A stretch of 7,026 bases of DNA. Source: an uncultured Opitutaceae bacterium. Its GTDB lineage: Bacteria; Verrucomicrobiota; Verrucomicrobiae; Opitutales; Opitutaceae. This document shows positions 1 to 6,748 of this stretch, piece after piece (within the stretch, counting starts at the first letter, position 1; each line of letters begins with the position of its first letter). The stretch lies in NCBI GenBank assembly GCA_946482625.1, contig CAMLSH010000204.1:1-7026 (forward strand). The letters are read 5' to 3'. Both the position numbers and the translations under genes were made by a program. The notes under the pieces were generated by a model. That model had not been told where the DNA came from and searched no databases. It was given only the letters and a program-made list of their open reading frames with translations.

Positions 1-1945
1 GAACGGTGATTGCGGACGGCACGGTGATCGCGGGCGGGATCTTGTCGGGCGCGAGTGAGAACGTGTCGGAGGTGATCGTGTAGACGGAGGCGGTCGCGTC
101 TTTGCCGACGACGGCGAGGCGGACGGTATGGCTGGCGGTGGAGGCGAAGCGTACCACGCCGAAGTCGGTTTCGCGATAGGTCGCGGAGGCGCGCTGGTTG
201 AGGGTGTTGCCGAGCGGGGCGCCATCGACGGAGAGTTGAAGGATGCCGCGATTCGATGAATGCGATTTGTACCGCATTTTGAGGTTGTAGGTGCCGGCGG
301 GAACATCGGGCAGGATGAAGTCGATATATTCGCCGTCTGGAGGCGGAGGGGTGCCGTCCGCGCCAAGCGAGACATATTTGAAGTTGCTAGCAAAGGCACC
401 ACCGCTCGCGGTTGTTTCGTTGGCCACACTCGCGGTTGCTCCGGTGGGCGTGTAGATCAGGTCCTCCGATTCAAAAACGATCGGAGGCGTCACGGGTGGC
501 GGAGGTGTAACGGTGCCGCCGGCAAACGGACCGACGTCGGCGGGCGTTAAGATTTTTGCGATGACGGGGGCGGAGGAAAATTCGTCGGCGCCTATATCCT
601 TCGCGGCGCTGCGGGGCTGGCCATCCAGGTCGACTGTAACCGCGGCGTAAGTACCGGCGGCGCTGTCGATCGCGGGACTGCCGGCCTGGAGATGGTGGAC
701 GCCGTTTGCATCCGCGGCGAGCAGCGGATTCACGATCGTGTAGGTGCCGGCGGGCATCGAGGTGCCGCCGCCGTTGGTGACGTTCCAGACGATATTTCCT
801 TCCCACACGGGATTGGTGTAGGGCGCGGTGGAGCTGATGCTCACGGAGGTGGTGCCACCCTGCATGAGGTTGTTGGCGAAGGTCGTATTGGTGGCGCCGA
901 GACCGTTCGTGCGGCCGCCCATCTGGTAGTGAGTGCCGTTATTGATGAGCGTGTTGAACGTAACGACGTTGTTGTCGGGGCGATCATGCGCGGTCAGCGG
1001 GGCGCCGTTGTGAACGTCGCCGTCTCCATTGCCCATGGTGATGCCGAGGGTATTTCCTTCGAGGTAGTTGCTGAAGATCTGGTGGCTGTCGCCGTAGACG
1101 CGGATGCCCGCGGTGTTGCGCATGTAGTTGCCGTAATAGAGGCAATTGTCGCCGTGGCGCTGGCTGATCTCGGCACCAGGCGACTCGAGGACGGTGTTGT
1201 AGCGATACGTGTTGCCGGAGGATTTGTTGGAGATCATCTCGTTCTCGCCGGTGCAGCGGACGAAGAGGTTGTATTCACAAAGTCCATCGCCGGTGGAGAG
1301 ACTCAAGCCGCTGAGTCCCCAGCGGATGGTCTCCGCGCCGTTGCCGCCCGGGCTGGTGAAGTCGTGGAAATAGTTGTGGTGAACCCAAAGGCGGCGGGCC
1401 ACCTGGCTGCCGCTGCCGGTGATATCGAGCATGTTGCCGAGCGTGGATTTGTTGCGGAGCTCGTTGTAGTCGATCTGGTGATCGTAGCCGGCGATGTTGA
1501 CGTAGGACACGTCGGTCCCGGGCGCGATGGCGAGTTCGATGATGTTGCGCGTGAGGCGGCAGTGGCTCGTGCCGTTCGGGAGATTGATCGCGGCGGAGTG
1601 GGTGAGCTTGAACCCTTCGACGGTCACGTACGCAGCGGGGCTGGCGAAGGTGAAGCCGGCGGTGCCGTTGATTTCCACGCCACCGATCGTCTCGGCTTTG
1701 ATGAGTATCGGCGCGGCGGCAGTGGCGACCTTGTTGATCGGGATCGAGGCGGTGCTGGTGTAGACGCCGTTGGCAACGATGATGGTGTCGCCGGGGACCG
1801 CGCTGCCGATCTGCGTGCGGAGAGCATCGAGCGAGTTGACGGTGTAGGTGGCGGCGGAGGCGGGTGCAGCGGAGGCGATTGCCATCGCGATGCCCGCGGC
1901 GAAAAGACGGAAGGGTTGATGAAACGGGGGCAGGGTGGTGAGCAT
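1..1945 (-). CDS. Secreted PL6-family polysaccharide lyase (alginate lyase / chondroitinase B type), truncated at window edge
   Basis: My translation gives 648 codons without a stop, running off position 1. Residues 1-31 form a signal peptide with cleavage after the A-S-A of residues 29-31. Residues 33-460 are a parallel beta-helix rich in N-x-L/F rungs. The segment around 234-265 reads GENEMISNKSSGN...SQRHG. E234, E236, K241 and R263 correspond in spacing to the Ca-binding glutamates and catalytic Lys/Arg of chondroitinase B and PL6 alginate lyases, so the active site looks intact. PL6 enzymes cleave uronic-acid glycans by beta-elimination; alginate or dermatan sulfate cannot be told apart here. 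A proline-rich linker (480-488) leads to a carbohydrate-binding-like beta-sandwich (489-633, starting VFESEDL). A third domain then begins at PPAITVP, resembling HYR/Ig-like repeats. The ATG at 1945 is chosen because it gives a complete signal peptide. It has no Shine-Dalgarno sequence; ACAAACC directly precedes it. The gene is co-directional with the large glycosidase gene upstream. Confidence 0.9.
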   Translation of the reverse strand, partial: MLTTLPPFHQPFRLFAAGIAMAIASAAPASAATYTVNSLDALRTQIGSAVPGDTIIVANGVYTSTASIPINKVATAAAPILIKAETIGGVEINGTAGFTFASPAAYVTVEGFKLTHSAAINLPNGTSHCRLTRNIIELAIAPGTDVSYVNIAGYDHQIDYNELRNKSTLGNMLDITGSGSQVARRLWVHHNYFHDFTSPGGNGAETIRWGLSGLSLSTGDGLCEYNLFVRCTGENEMISNKSSGNTYRYNTVLESPGAEISQRHGDNCLYYGNYMRNTAGIRVYGDSHQIFSNYLEGNTLGITMGNGDGDVHNGAPLTAHDRPDNNVVTFNTLINNGTHYQMGGRTNGLGATNTTFANNLMQGGTTSVSISSTAPYTNPVWEGNIVWNVTNGGGTSMPAGTYTIVNPLLAADANGVHHLQAGSPAIDSAAGTYAAVTVDLDGQPRSAAKDIGADEFSSAPVIAKILTPADVGPFAGGTVTPPPPVTPPIVFESEDLIYTPTGATASVANETTASGGAFASNFKYVSLGADGTPPPPDGEYIDFILPDVPAGTYNLKMRYKSHSSNRGILQLSVDGAPLGNTLNQRASATYRETDFGVVRFASTASHTVRLAVVGKDATASVYTITSDTFSLAPDKIPPAITVPSAITV

Positions 1946-2066
1946 GGTTTGTCTCGGAAGGGGCGTGGTTTGGATGAACTGACGGGCGCGTTGCGTCGCC
2001 AGGAGTTCGTCAGGGCAGGGGAGGGCCGCCGGGTGGCGTCGTCGCGAAGGGTTCGGTGGGCGATGA

Positions 2067-2083
2067 CGCAACCGTTGGTTGCG
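2067..2083. promoter_or_regulatory. 17-bp perfect inverted repeat upstream of the PL6 gene (candidate operator)
   Basis: CGCAACC and GGTTGCG are exact reverse complements separated by GTT. The site lies about 120 bp upstream of the PL6 start codon, a position compatible with regulator binding. Its core AACCGTTG matches the LacI-family half-site pattern AAnCGnTT at seven of eight positions. The regulator is unknown and the role is inferred from position and symmetry only. Confidence 0.3.
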
Positions 2084-2115
2084 ACGACTGTGCTGCGAGA
2101 GAGCGACGCCGGAGC

Positions 2116-2139
2116 AACGACGACGATGGTTTCGTCGTT
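2116..2139. repeat. Inverted repeat, 8-bp arms
   Basis: AACGACGA and TCGTCGTT are exact reverse complements with an 8-base spacer. The repeat sits about 170 bp upstream of the PL6 start, between two other inverted repeats. It could be a protein-binding site or a weak hairpin. The arms are low-complexity (GAC/CGA repeats), so chance symmetry is possible. Confidence 0.35.
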
Positions 2140-2202
2140 AAACGAAGAGCGGCGGACGCGATCGAGGTGGAGCTCTTACTCCGAGCGCGCTGAGCGATGC
2201 GG

Positions 2203-2227
2203 GAGCGGCACTTGCTAAGTGCCGTTC
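2203..2227. repeat. Strong 11-bp hairpin / inverted repeat
   Basis: GAGCGGCACTT pairs with AAGTGCCGTTC around a three-base GCT loop. In plus-strand RNA this gives 11 pairs with one G-U; in minus-strand RNA the G-U becomes an A-C mismatch. No T-run follows on either strand, so it is not a standard terminator. It lies about 260 bp upstream of the PL6 gene and its function is unknown. Confidence 0.5.
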
Positions 2228-2321
2228 TGGCGGAGGGGCGATCGCTGGGAAACGTGGATTGCCGCCGAACAGCGCCGTTGGCGTGCGCGCTCCTCCCGGA
2301 AACTGCTGACGCCGGCGGCGC

Positions 2322-2337
2322 CAGCCATGAATGGCTG
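2322..2337. repeat. 16-bp palindrome (7+2+7)
   Basis: CAGCCAT and ATGGCTG flank a two-base GA centre. The spacer is too short for a stable RNA loop, so a dimeric protein-binding site is more likely than a hairpin. No gene starts close by, and the role is unknown. Confidence 0.35.
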
Positions 2338-2458
2338 AATCCTAGAATGGGCGCATTGGTCAGTGTATGGCCTGCAGCCGTTGGATTTGGCCAGGGGCGA
2401 TTGACTCAAATGAAGCGAGTCCCTGACGCCACGAAGGCCGGAAGGCCCGGAAAGGACT

Positions 2459-2502
2459 TCATCGAAGCGTCATCGAAGGATGTACGAAGGATGACTGAAG
2501 CA
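2459..2502. repeat. Four imperfect 11-bp tandem repeats (GAAG core)
   Basis: Successive 11-mers TCATCGAAGCG, TCATCGAAGGA, TGTACGAAGGA and TGACTGAAGCA keep a GAAG core in register. The 11-bp period is not a multiple of three and no recognisable protein is encoded, so this looks like a noncoding tandem array. A related pair with the same period recurs at 2621-2642. Confidence 0.5.
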
Positions 2503-2594
2503 CGAAAACCGCGTTCGGCCGTGTCTGATCGGTTGGTCCGCCAAAACCACGCGATCTTGGGTCATACGAGGCCGGAAAGCATGGATCGAAGGGG

Positions 2595-2642
2595 GTAAAG
2601 AGGAGTAAAGAGGAAGTAAGGAGGATGCCCGAAGGATGCGCG
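2595..2642. repeat. Purine-rich short tandem repeats
   Basis: GTAAAGAGGA occurs twice back to back (2595-2604, 2605-2614). After one extra A comes a third, slightly altered copy, GTAAGGAGGA (2616-2625). Two 11-mers, GAGGATGCCCG and AAGGATGCGCG, follow and echo the array at 2459-2502. The plus strand is almost purely purine across 2597-2625. AAGGAGG within it resembles a Shine-Dalgarno sequence, but the nearest ATG overlaps it, so it is not a usable ribosome binding site. Confidence 0.5.
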
Positions 2643-2706
2643 TCCGATAAAAAGGCGCTTTGGAGGCCGCCGGAAGGTCTTGGGCGTGGCAACTCGGGTG
2701 TGTTAC

Positions 2707-2720
2707 GTTGAGTGCTCAAC
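2707..2720. repeat. 14-bp palindrome (6+2+6)
   Basis: GTTGAG and CTCAAC flank a two-base TG centre. The geometry is like that of the palindrome at 2322-2337, although the sequence differs. It may bind a dimeric regulator; no linked gene is apparent. Confidence 0.3.
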
Positions 2721-2970
2721 ATGGCGTTTCCGCCTGACGTGTGTCGGCCTCGATCGGCAGTCCACCAGAACCAGACCGACGGTGGGATGCTGACCTGCCA
2801 ATCTCCACCGGAAAGCCGGCGGGCGGTTTGGGGGGCAAACTATATGACAGCTGGCGGTGGGGTGATCGCGTCTTTGATCCGCCCGACCGGAACACCGCTC
2901 TTGGATTCGCTCTAAATCCGTTCAGCGGGCGGAGCTCGTCAAAGGACGGGCAATCCGTGGATCGCAAAAC

Positions 2971-3144
2971 GGCTGAACATGGGAAGTTCTCATGCTCAGC
3001 CCGCTGGCGAGAGCGATTGCCGGGGTGAACCTCTGCGCTCGGAGGCACCCCGGGGGCCGTGTGGGAAGTGCAAAGTTCGACGCTTCCGGTTAGGCCCTTT
3101 CGTTCGGCCCCGCGGTGGAGGCCACGACCGAGGTCGGGCCCCAC
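2971..3144 (+). ncRNA. Candidate structured RNA: four consecutive strong hairpins
   Basis: Four stem-loops lie nearly end to end. The first, 2971-3001, has GGCTGA/TCAGCC, a one-base mismatch, then CATGGGA/TCTCATG with a three-base loop. The second, 3020-3053, has CCGGGGTG/CACCCCGG with a bulged AA and an inner CCTC/GAGG. The third, 3064-3087, has GGAAGTG/CGCTTCC around a 10-base loop. The fourth, 3115-3144, has GTGG, GGCC and CGACC pairing with GGTCG, GGCC and CCAC, with two bulged A residues. Wobble pairs in the first and third stems are G-U on the plus strand but would be A-C on the minus strand, so I favour the plus strand. I recognise no tRNA, tmRNA, SRP, RNase P, 6S or riboswitch signature. 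An intergenic palindromic repeat element is the main alternative. Confidence 0.3.
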
Positions 3145-3173
3145 AGGTGAACGCCGTTTGAAAACACGCGCTG

Positions 3174-3201
3174 GAAAATCAGCAGGCGGATCTGCGCCTA
3201 C
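3174..3201 (-). terminator. Probable rho-independent terminator of the glycoside hydrolase gene
   Basis: Read on the minus strand, GTAGGCG pairs with CGCCTGC around a six-base loop (seven pairs, one T-G wobble). TGATTTTC follows at once. It starts three bases past the TGA stop, where a terminator would be expected. The T-run is short and the stem modest. If it works, the PL6 gene further down needs its own promoter. Confidence 0.5.
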
Positions 3202-3204
3202 TTA

Positions 3205-6200
3205 TCATTCGTTCCTGCACCCGAAGTGACTCTTTGGGACCAGCACTTCGCAACTTGTGGTGTATCTCTTGCCCGAACCGTCAACGGCGTCGCAGACGAT
3301 GGTATATACCCGGCCCGAACCGGACTCGCTGCGCTCGGCACGCAGGCGAACCGTGGCCACATACGCCGAGCCATCCCAAGTGAGCGTGACCGGAACGGGC
3401 GCGGTATAACCGTCGGAGCCGTTGACGTCGCCCGTCGTATGGCCGTCCTCGACGCCGTCATCGGGTTCATCGCTCGCGATGAAGCAGGCCACATTCAGGC
3501 CAAGCTGGACCGGGTCGACAGACGGGTCAAAGAAACGGGCTTTGATCTTCACCTCCCGCATCTTGTGATTCGCGGGGGCGAGGACGGTTCGGTCGGTTTC
3601 GACGAGCAGGGGCGGCGCCATCTCCGGCAGGACCGGAGCCAAGGTGACTGCATCGAGCGTCGCCACGTCCGCACCGGTATTGACGAACAGTATACCCAGC
3701 TTGCCGCCCACCGACTCGGGCGTCGCGGCGATCCGGCCGGAGTAGTTCGACCAGCCGCCGTTGATGTCGGACGAGACACTGCCGATCACGTTCGCCGGAT
3801 TGTCGTAGAACAGCGTGGCAGTCCATTGCGACGCCCCCCACCAGATCTTGGCCGCGTATCCGATGTCGAACGAGTCACCCGCCTTGATGGTGTACTGGCT
3901 CTGGAGATACGCTCCGCGGCCCGGGAAGAGGAAGGCGGAGAAACTTCCGTTGTAGGTGCCCCACCAGGCATTTCCGGCCTCGACGCCGGCGGAGTCCATG
4001 GAGGAGGGGAAATTCCTCCAACCGGGGACATCATGGGCCGGGTTGTCGAAACCGTCGAACTCGGGCCAACTGCCCACGCCCGCCTCAAAGTCGGCATTCT
4101 CGAGGGCAATCTTCGCCGGTCCGGGCGGAGGCTCCAGACTGGCCGCGGCAAGGTTGGCAAGGTCGTCTGCGCTCAGCGCATAGTTGTAGATGCGGAAGTC
4201 ATCGATCGCACCGTTGAACACGGGGTCGGGCCACTGACTCTTGCCGATGTAGTTGAGAACTGGATTGATGTCGGAAGGCTTGATGGTCGTGGCCGTCGAA
4301 GCTTTGAGGACGCCGTTGACGAACAGTTCAGCGGTTCCGTTCCCGAACACGACGGCCACGTGGGACCAGGCGTCAACCGGCAGCGACGGCGCGATGAGGT
4401 CATGCGTTCCCACGCCGTCCTTCGAAATTGTGAACTGCATGTTGGTGCCCGACCAGTTGGCGGGAGTCAGGAAGAGGCTTTCGCTCGTGCCGTTGCCGAA
4501 ATCGAAGATCCGCTGCCAGTTTTGGCCGCCGCGCCAATAGACCCACGCGGCAAGGGTGGCCTGGTCATAGTTGACGACCTCCGCCGGCAGACTGACATAG
4601 CCTTCTCCATTGAGTGCGAGCGTGCTGCCATCGAGGCCGCCCGGGACGTAGGCGGCCCCAGGCTCCAACACACCGTTGTTGTGATTAACGCTTTCGTCCT
4701 TCGCATCGAGTTGGAACGCGTAGTGCGCCACGAGCGACGGAGCACCGGTCGGTGTTGCGCTGACGACGGTGGACTTGGCGGAGCGGTTGTACGAGGGATC
4801 GACCGCCACCACCGCGTAGTAGTACGGCATGGTCTGATTGGCCGATGGGTCCGTGTAGGACGTGGTCGTCAGCCCGCGGGCGACGATTTCGAACGGACCG
4901 CTGGGTGAGGTCGAGCGCAGGACGTTGTACGTGCAGGCTTCGCCGTGCTTGGTGGACTTCCATCCAATCCGTACGGACGCCGCCTGGGCGGATGCCTGCA
5001 CCGCAAACGGCCTGGAGGGAGGTGTGCGATCCGCCGGATTCGCGCCGAGGGGAATAAGGCGCCATTGCTGGCTGTGTTGATCGCTGGCTGAACGCTGGAC
5101 GATCGTGGCCCCGTCGGTCGCGAGATAAAGACCGCTCCAGCCGCTGCCGATCCTGAACCAGCCATCTTCGACGTAGTCGAGGAACCAGATCTGGTTGTCG
5201 CCTGGATACGGCCAATCCGGATTCGTCGCTTGTTCCCATTGGCGGATGGGGGAGCCTTCCGTGAGGGACCACCCGTACACGTCGGGCGCCTTGCCGCTGT
5301 GGCCGGCCGCGAACTTGAAATAGCTGTAATCGCCTCCGCGGGAGTTCGGCAGCGGGCGAATCTCCCACTGCTGATGGGCGGCCCCGGAGGACACGTTCTG
5401 CACGAGGTCCGCGCCGTTGTCCGCGCTGGCCCCAGCGACCTCGATCACCTGCCCGCTGGCGCGGTTGACCAGATAGTAACGGCCGTCGATCACGGGCTGC
5501 ACGTCCTCGCCCCACGTGACGTTGAGCACGCGCTCGGCGTTGTGGTGGTTGGGTGTCTGATAGCCCGGAGCGCCCGTGGTGGTCACGTCAAAGGCCCGCA
5601 GTGGTCCATGGCCGTCGTAGAATACGGGGCGATCCTTTGAAAAGAGGCGGAAGGTCGTGACGTTGGCCTGGCGTTCGGACTCGCCGACAAACGCCTGCAC
5701 CTTTCCATTCGGCCCTCGGTAAACCGAGGCGGCCGTCCAGTTGGGGCGGTTTTCCGCGTAGGCCAGCCGCATGCCGTCGCTGGCTTTGACGAATTCGCCG
5801 CGGGCGCGTTGAGCCGTGCCCCACCAGATGCCGACGTTCATGCCGTACTGCGCGCCGACCATCGCCTCCATAACGTTGTGAAGCTCGTCGTTTGTCGCGA
5901 CGTCGCCGTTTGCACGAACGTTGGTGTAGAAGTTGGCGTAGGTGTCGAAACTGCCGGCGAGTTGGTGGGTATTCCCTTCCTCGACAAAACCCCAGCCATT
6001 GAGGGTGTCATACCAGGAGGCGGCCTGGTCGTTGTTGAGCGTATTGCCGCCCATGATACTGATGAAGGCCGGAGTTGAATAGTTGAAGGCCGGGAAGGCC
6101 CCGCTCCAACGAAGCTGCCAGGCGACGTCGCCGAATCGGGAGACGTTCCCCTGCCAGGTGCCATGGTCCGGCTCGTTGAACGGAGCCACCGAGAGCACCG

Positions 6201-6744
6201 TGCGCCCGGCAAGCTGGGCCTTCTGCGCCGTCACGGCGATGAGCTCGGCCCACTTGTAGGGATCCACGCCGCCACTGCCCAGGTACGGATTGCTGCTCCA
6301 ATTGTCCGTGTCGTTGTTCAGGTAGAGGGCGGTCGCGGCGTCCGTGTAGGTATTGACGATCGACATCCGGTAATTGAACTCTTCCAAGCCCGCGCCGGTG
6401 AGCTCGTCGTTGCGACCGTCGCCATCCGTATCAACGAGGGGCGTGTCGCCCGTGAAAGAAAAGCGGATCACATCGGTCCGTTCCCTGCCCGTGAAATTCA
6501 CGCCGCGAATGACATTCGCATCCCACAACCAGGCGGTGTCGAATCCCCAGAGTTCGATCTTCTTCGATTCGCCAGGGGCCTCCGTATTGAACAAGACCAC
6601 ATTGTCCTGGCCGATGGCTTGGGCGGCCAGCAGCGCTGCCAATATCGTTCCGAGCGCGCCACCTGAAATAGTTCGAGGGCGCCGGGCGGCTGCAGGCACG
6701 TCTCCGTTTTGTGAGTACACCGATTTGATCATAACATTGCTCAT
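3205..6744 (-). CDS. Exported multidomain glycoside hydrolase-like protein (clan GH-A-like, ricin, FN3, LamG, jelly-roll, Ig-like)
   Basis: The product has 1179 residues. The signal peptide has an n-region to 27, a hydrophobic core at 29-43 and cleavage near 43-45. Residues 46-390 look like a (beta/alpha)8 glycosidase. APFNEPD at 187-193 places E191 as the clan GH-A acid/base, and E293 in HNVMEAMVG is the likely nucleophile, with GIWWGTA after it; the CAZy family is not assignable by eye. Residues 105-115 (DTDGDGRNDEL) look like a calcium loop. Then follow a ricin-type beta-trefoil (418-566; QxW at 458, 518, 559), FN3 (572-668), LamG (669-870), a jelly-roll domain (875-1038) and an Ig/HYR-like domain (1044-1170; NHKM, SDEPDDG, SGSGRVYT). 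It probably hydrolyses an insoluble or complex polysaccharide outside the cytoplasm. No C-terminal sorting tag is seen. The ORF is open upstream to 6900, but the ATG at 6744 gives a normal signal peptide; the ATG at 6732 is an alternative. Confidence 0.88.
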   Translation of the reverse strand: MSNVMIKSVYSQNGDVPAAARRPRTISGGALGTILAALLAAQAIGQDNVVLFNTEAPGESKKIELWGFDTAWLWDANVIRGVNFTGRERTDVIRFSFTGDTPLVDTDGDGRNDELTGAGLEEFNYRMSIVNTYTDAATALYLNNDTDNWSSNPYLGSGGVDPYKWAELIAVTAQKAQLAGRTVLSVAPFNEPDHGTWQGNVSRFGDVAWQLRWSGAFPAFNYSTPAFISIMGGNTLNNDQAASWYDTLNGWGFVEEGNTHQLAGSFDTYANFYTNVRANGDVATNDELHNVMEAMVGAQYGMNVGIWWGTAQRARGEFVKASDGMRLAYAENRPNWTAASVYRGPNGKVQAFVGESERQANVTTFRLFSKDRPVFYDGHGPLRAFDVTTTGAPGYQTPNHHNAERVLNVTWGEDVQPVIDGRYYLVNRASGQVIEVAGASADNGADLVQNVSSGAAHQQWEIRPLPNSRGGDYSYFKFAAGHSGKAPDVYGWSLTEGSPIRQWEQATNPDWPYPGDNQIWFLDYVEDGWFRIGSGWSGLYLATDGATIVQRSASDQHSQQWRLIPLGANPADRTPPSRPFAVQASAQAASVRIGWKSTKHGEACTYNVLRSTSPSGPFEIVARGLTTTSYTDPSANQTMPYYYAVVAVDPSYNRSAKSTVVSATPTGAPSLVAHYAFQLDAKDESVNHNNGVLEPGAAYVPGGLDGSTLALNGEGYVSLPAEVVNYDQATLAAWVYWRGGQNWQRIFDFGNGTSESLFLTPANWSGTNMQFTISKDGVGTHDLIAPSLPVDAWSHVAVVFGNGTAELFVNGVLKASTATTIKPSDINPVLNYIGKSQWPDPVFNGAIDDFRIYNYALSADDLANLAAASLEPPPGPAKIALENADFEAGVGSWPEFDGFDNPAHDVPGWRNFPSSMDSAGVEAGNAWWGTYNGSFSAFLFPGRGAYLQSQYTIKAGDSFDIGYAAKIWWGASQWTATLFYDNPANVIGSVSSDINGGWSNYSGRIAATPESVGGKLGILFVNTGADVATLDAVTLAPVLPEMAPPLLVETDRTVLAPANHKMREVKIKARFFDPSVDPVQLGLNVACFIASDEPDDGVEDGHTTGDVNGSDGYTAPVPVTLTWDGSAYVATVRLRAERSESGSGRVYTIVCDAVDGSGKRYTTSCEVLVPKSHFGCRNE

Positions 6745-6748
6745 GGGT

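Larger units (their letters stand above)
1946..3204. other. Long intergenic stretch without a convincing gene
   Basis: These 1259 bases separate two co-directional genes. Short ORFs exist on both strands, the longest about 130-140 codons at 2197-2598 (+) and 2716-3144 (-). Their translations are Arg/Pro/Ser-rich, overlap each other, and match no family I recognise, so I treat them as chance ORFs. What the stretch does hold is an unusual number of inverted repeats (2067-2083, 2116-2139, 2203-2227, 2322-2337, 2707-2720, four between 2971 and 3144, and 3182-3201) and purine-rich short tandem repeats (2459-2502, 2595-2642). The part next to 1946 must carry the leader of the PL6 gene unless that gene is transcribed by read-through. 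I could not identify a clear -35/-10 promoter in it. Confidence 0.7.

Noticed and set aside
692..2218. A 508-codon plus-strand ORF, Val/Gly/Ala/Asp-rich
   Set aside because: It lies opposite the PL6 lyase gene, and its composition is what the complement of a GC-rich beta-helix gene gives. The minus-strand frame has a signal peptide and catalytic motifs.
2197..2598. A 133-codon plus-strand ORF in the gap
   Set aside because: It runs through the 2203-2227 hairpin and the 11-bp tandem repeats, whose period breaks codon register. The translation resembles nothing I know.
2618..2627. AAGGAGG followed by ATG as a strong ribosome binding site
   Set aside because: The ATG begins within one base of the motif, leaving no spacer, and the motif is part of a tandem purine repeat.
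2651..2661. AAAGGCGCTTT as a LacI-type operator
   Set aside because: The extra central base breaks the AAnCGnTT spacing and no gene starts nearby.
3089..3095. GTTAGGC, matching the integron attC core GTTRRRY
   Set aside because: The partner inverse core RYYYAAC is not found at a proper distance; the nearest candidate, GCTGAAC at 2972, has a mismatch and pairs poorly. No integrase or cassette is present.
3050..3095. Resemblance of GGCCGTGTGGGAAG...CCGGTTAGG to group II intron domain V
   Set aside because: The conserved AGC catalytic triad, GNRA loop and flanking domain VI pattern could not be aligned, and no maturase gene is present.
2716..3144. A 142-codon minus-strand ORF in the gap
   Set aside because: No recognisable motif or ribosome binding site, low-complexity composition, and it covers the hairpin cluster and a palindrome, which suits noncoding DNA better.
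3226..4908. A 560-codon plus-strand ORF opposite the glycoside hydrolase
   Set aside because: It is the antisense shadow of a gene with clear domains on the minus strand. Its Arg/Val/Gly-rich translation shows no family.
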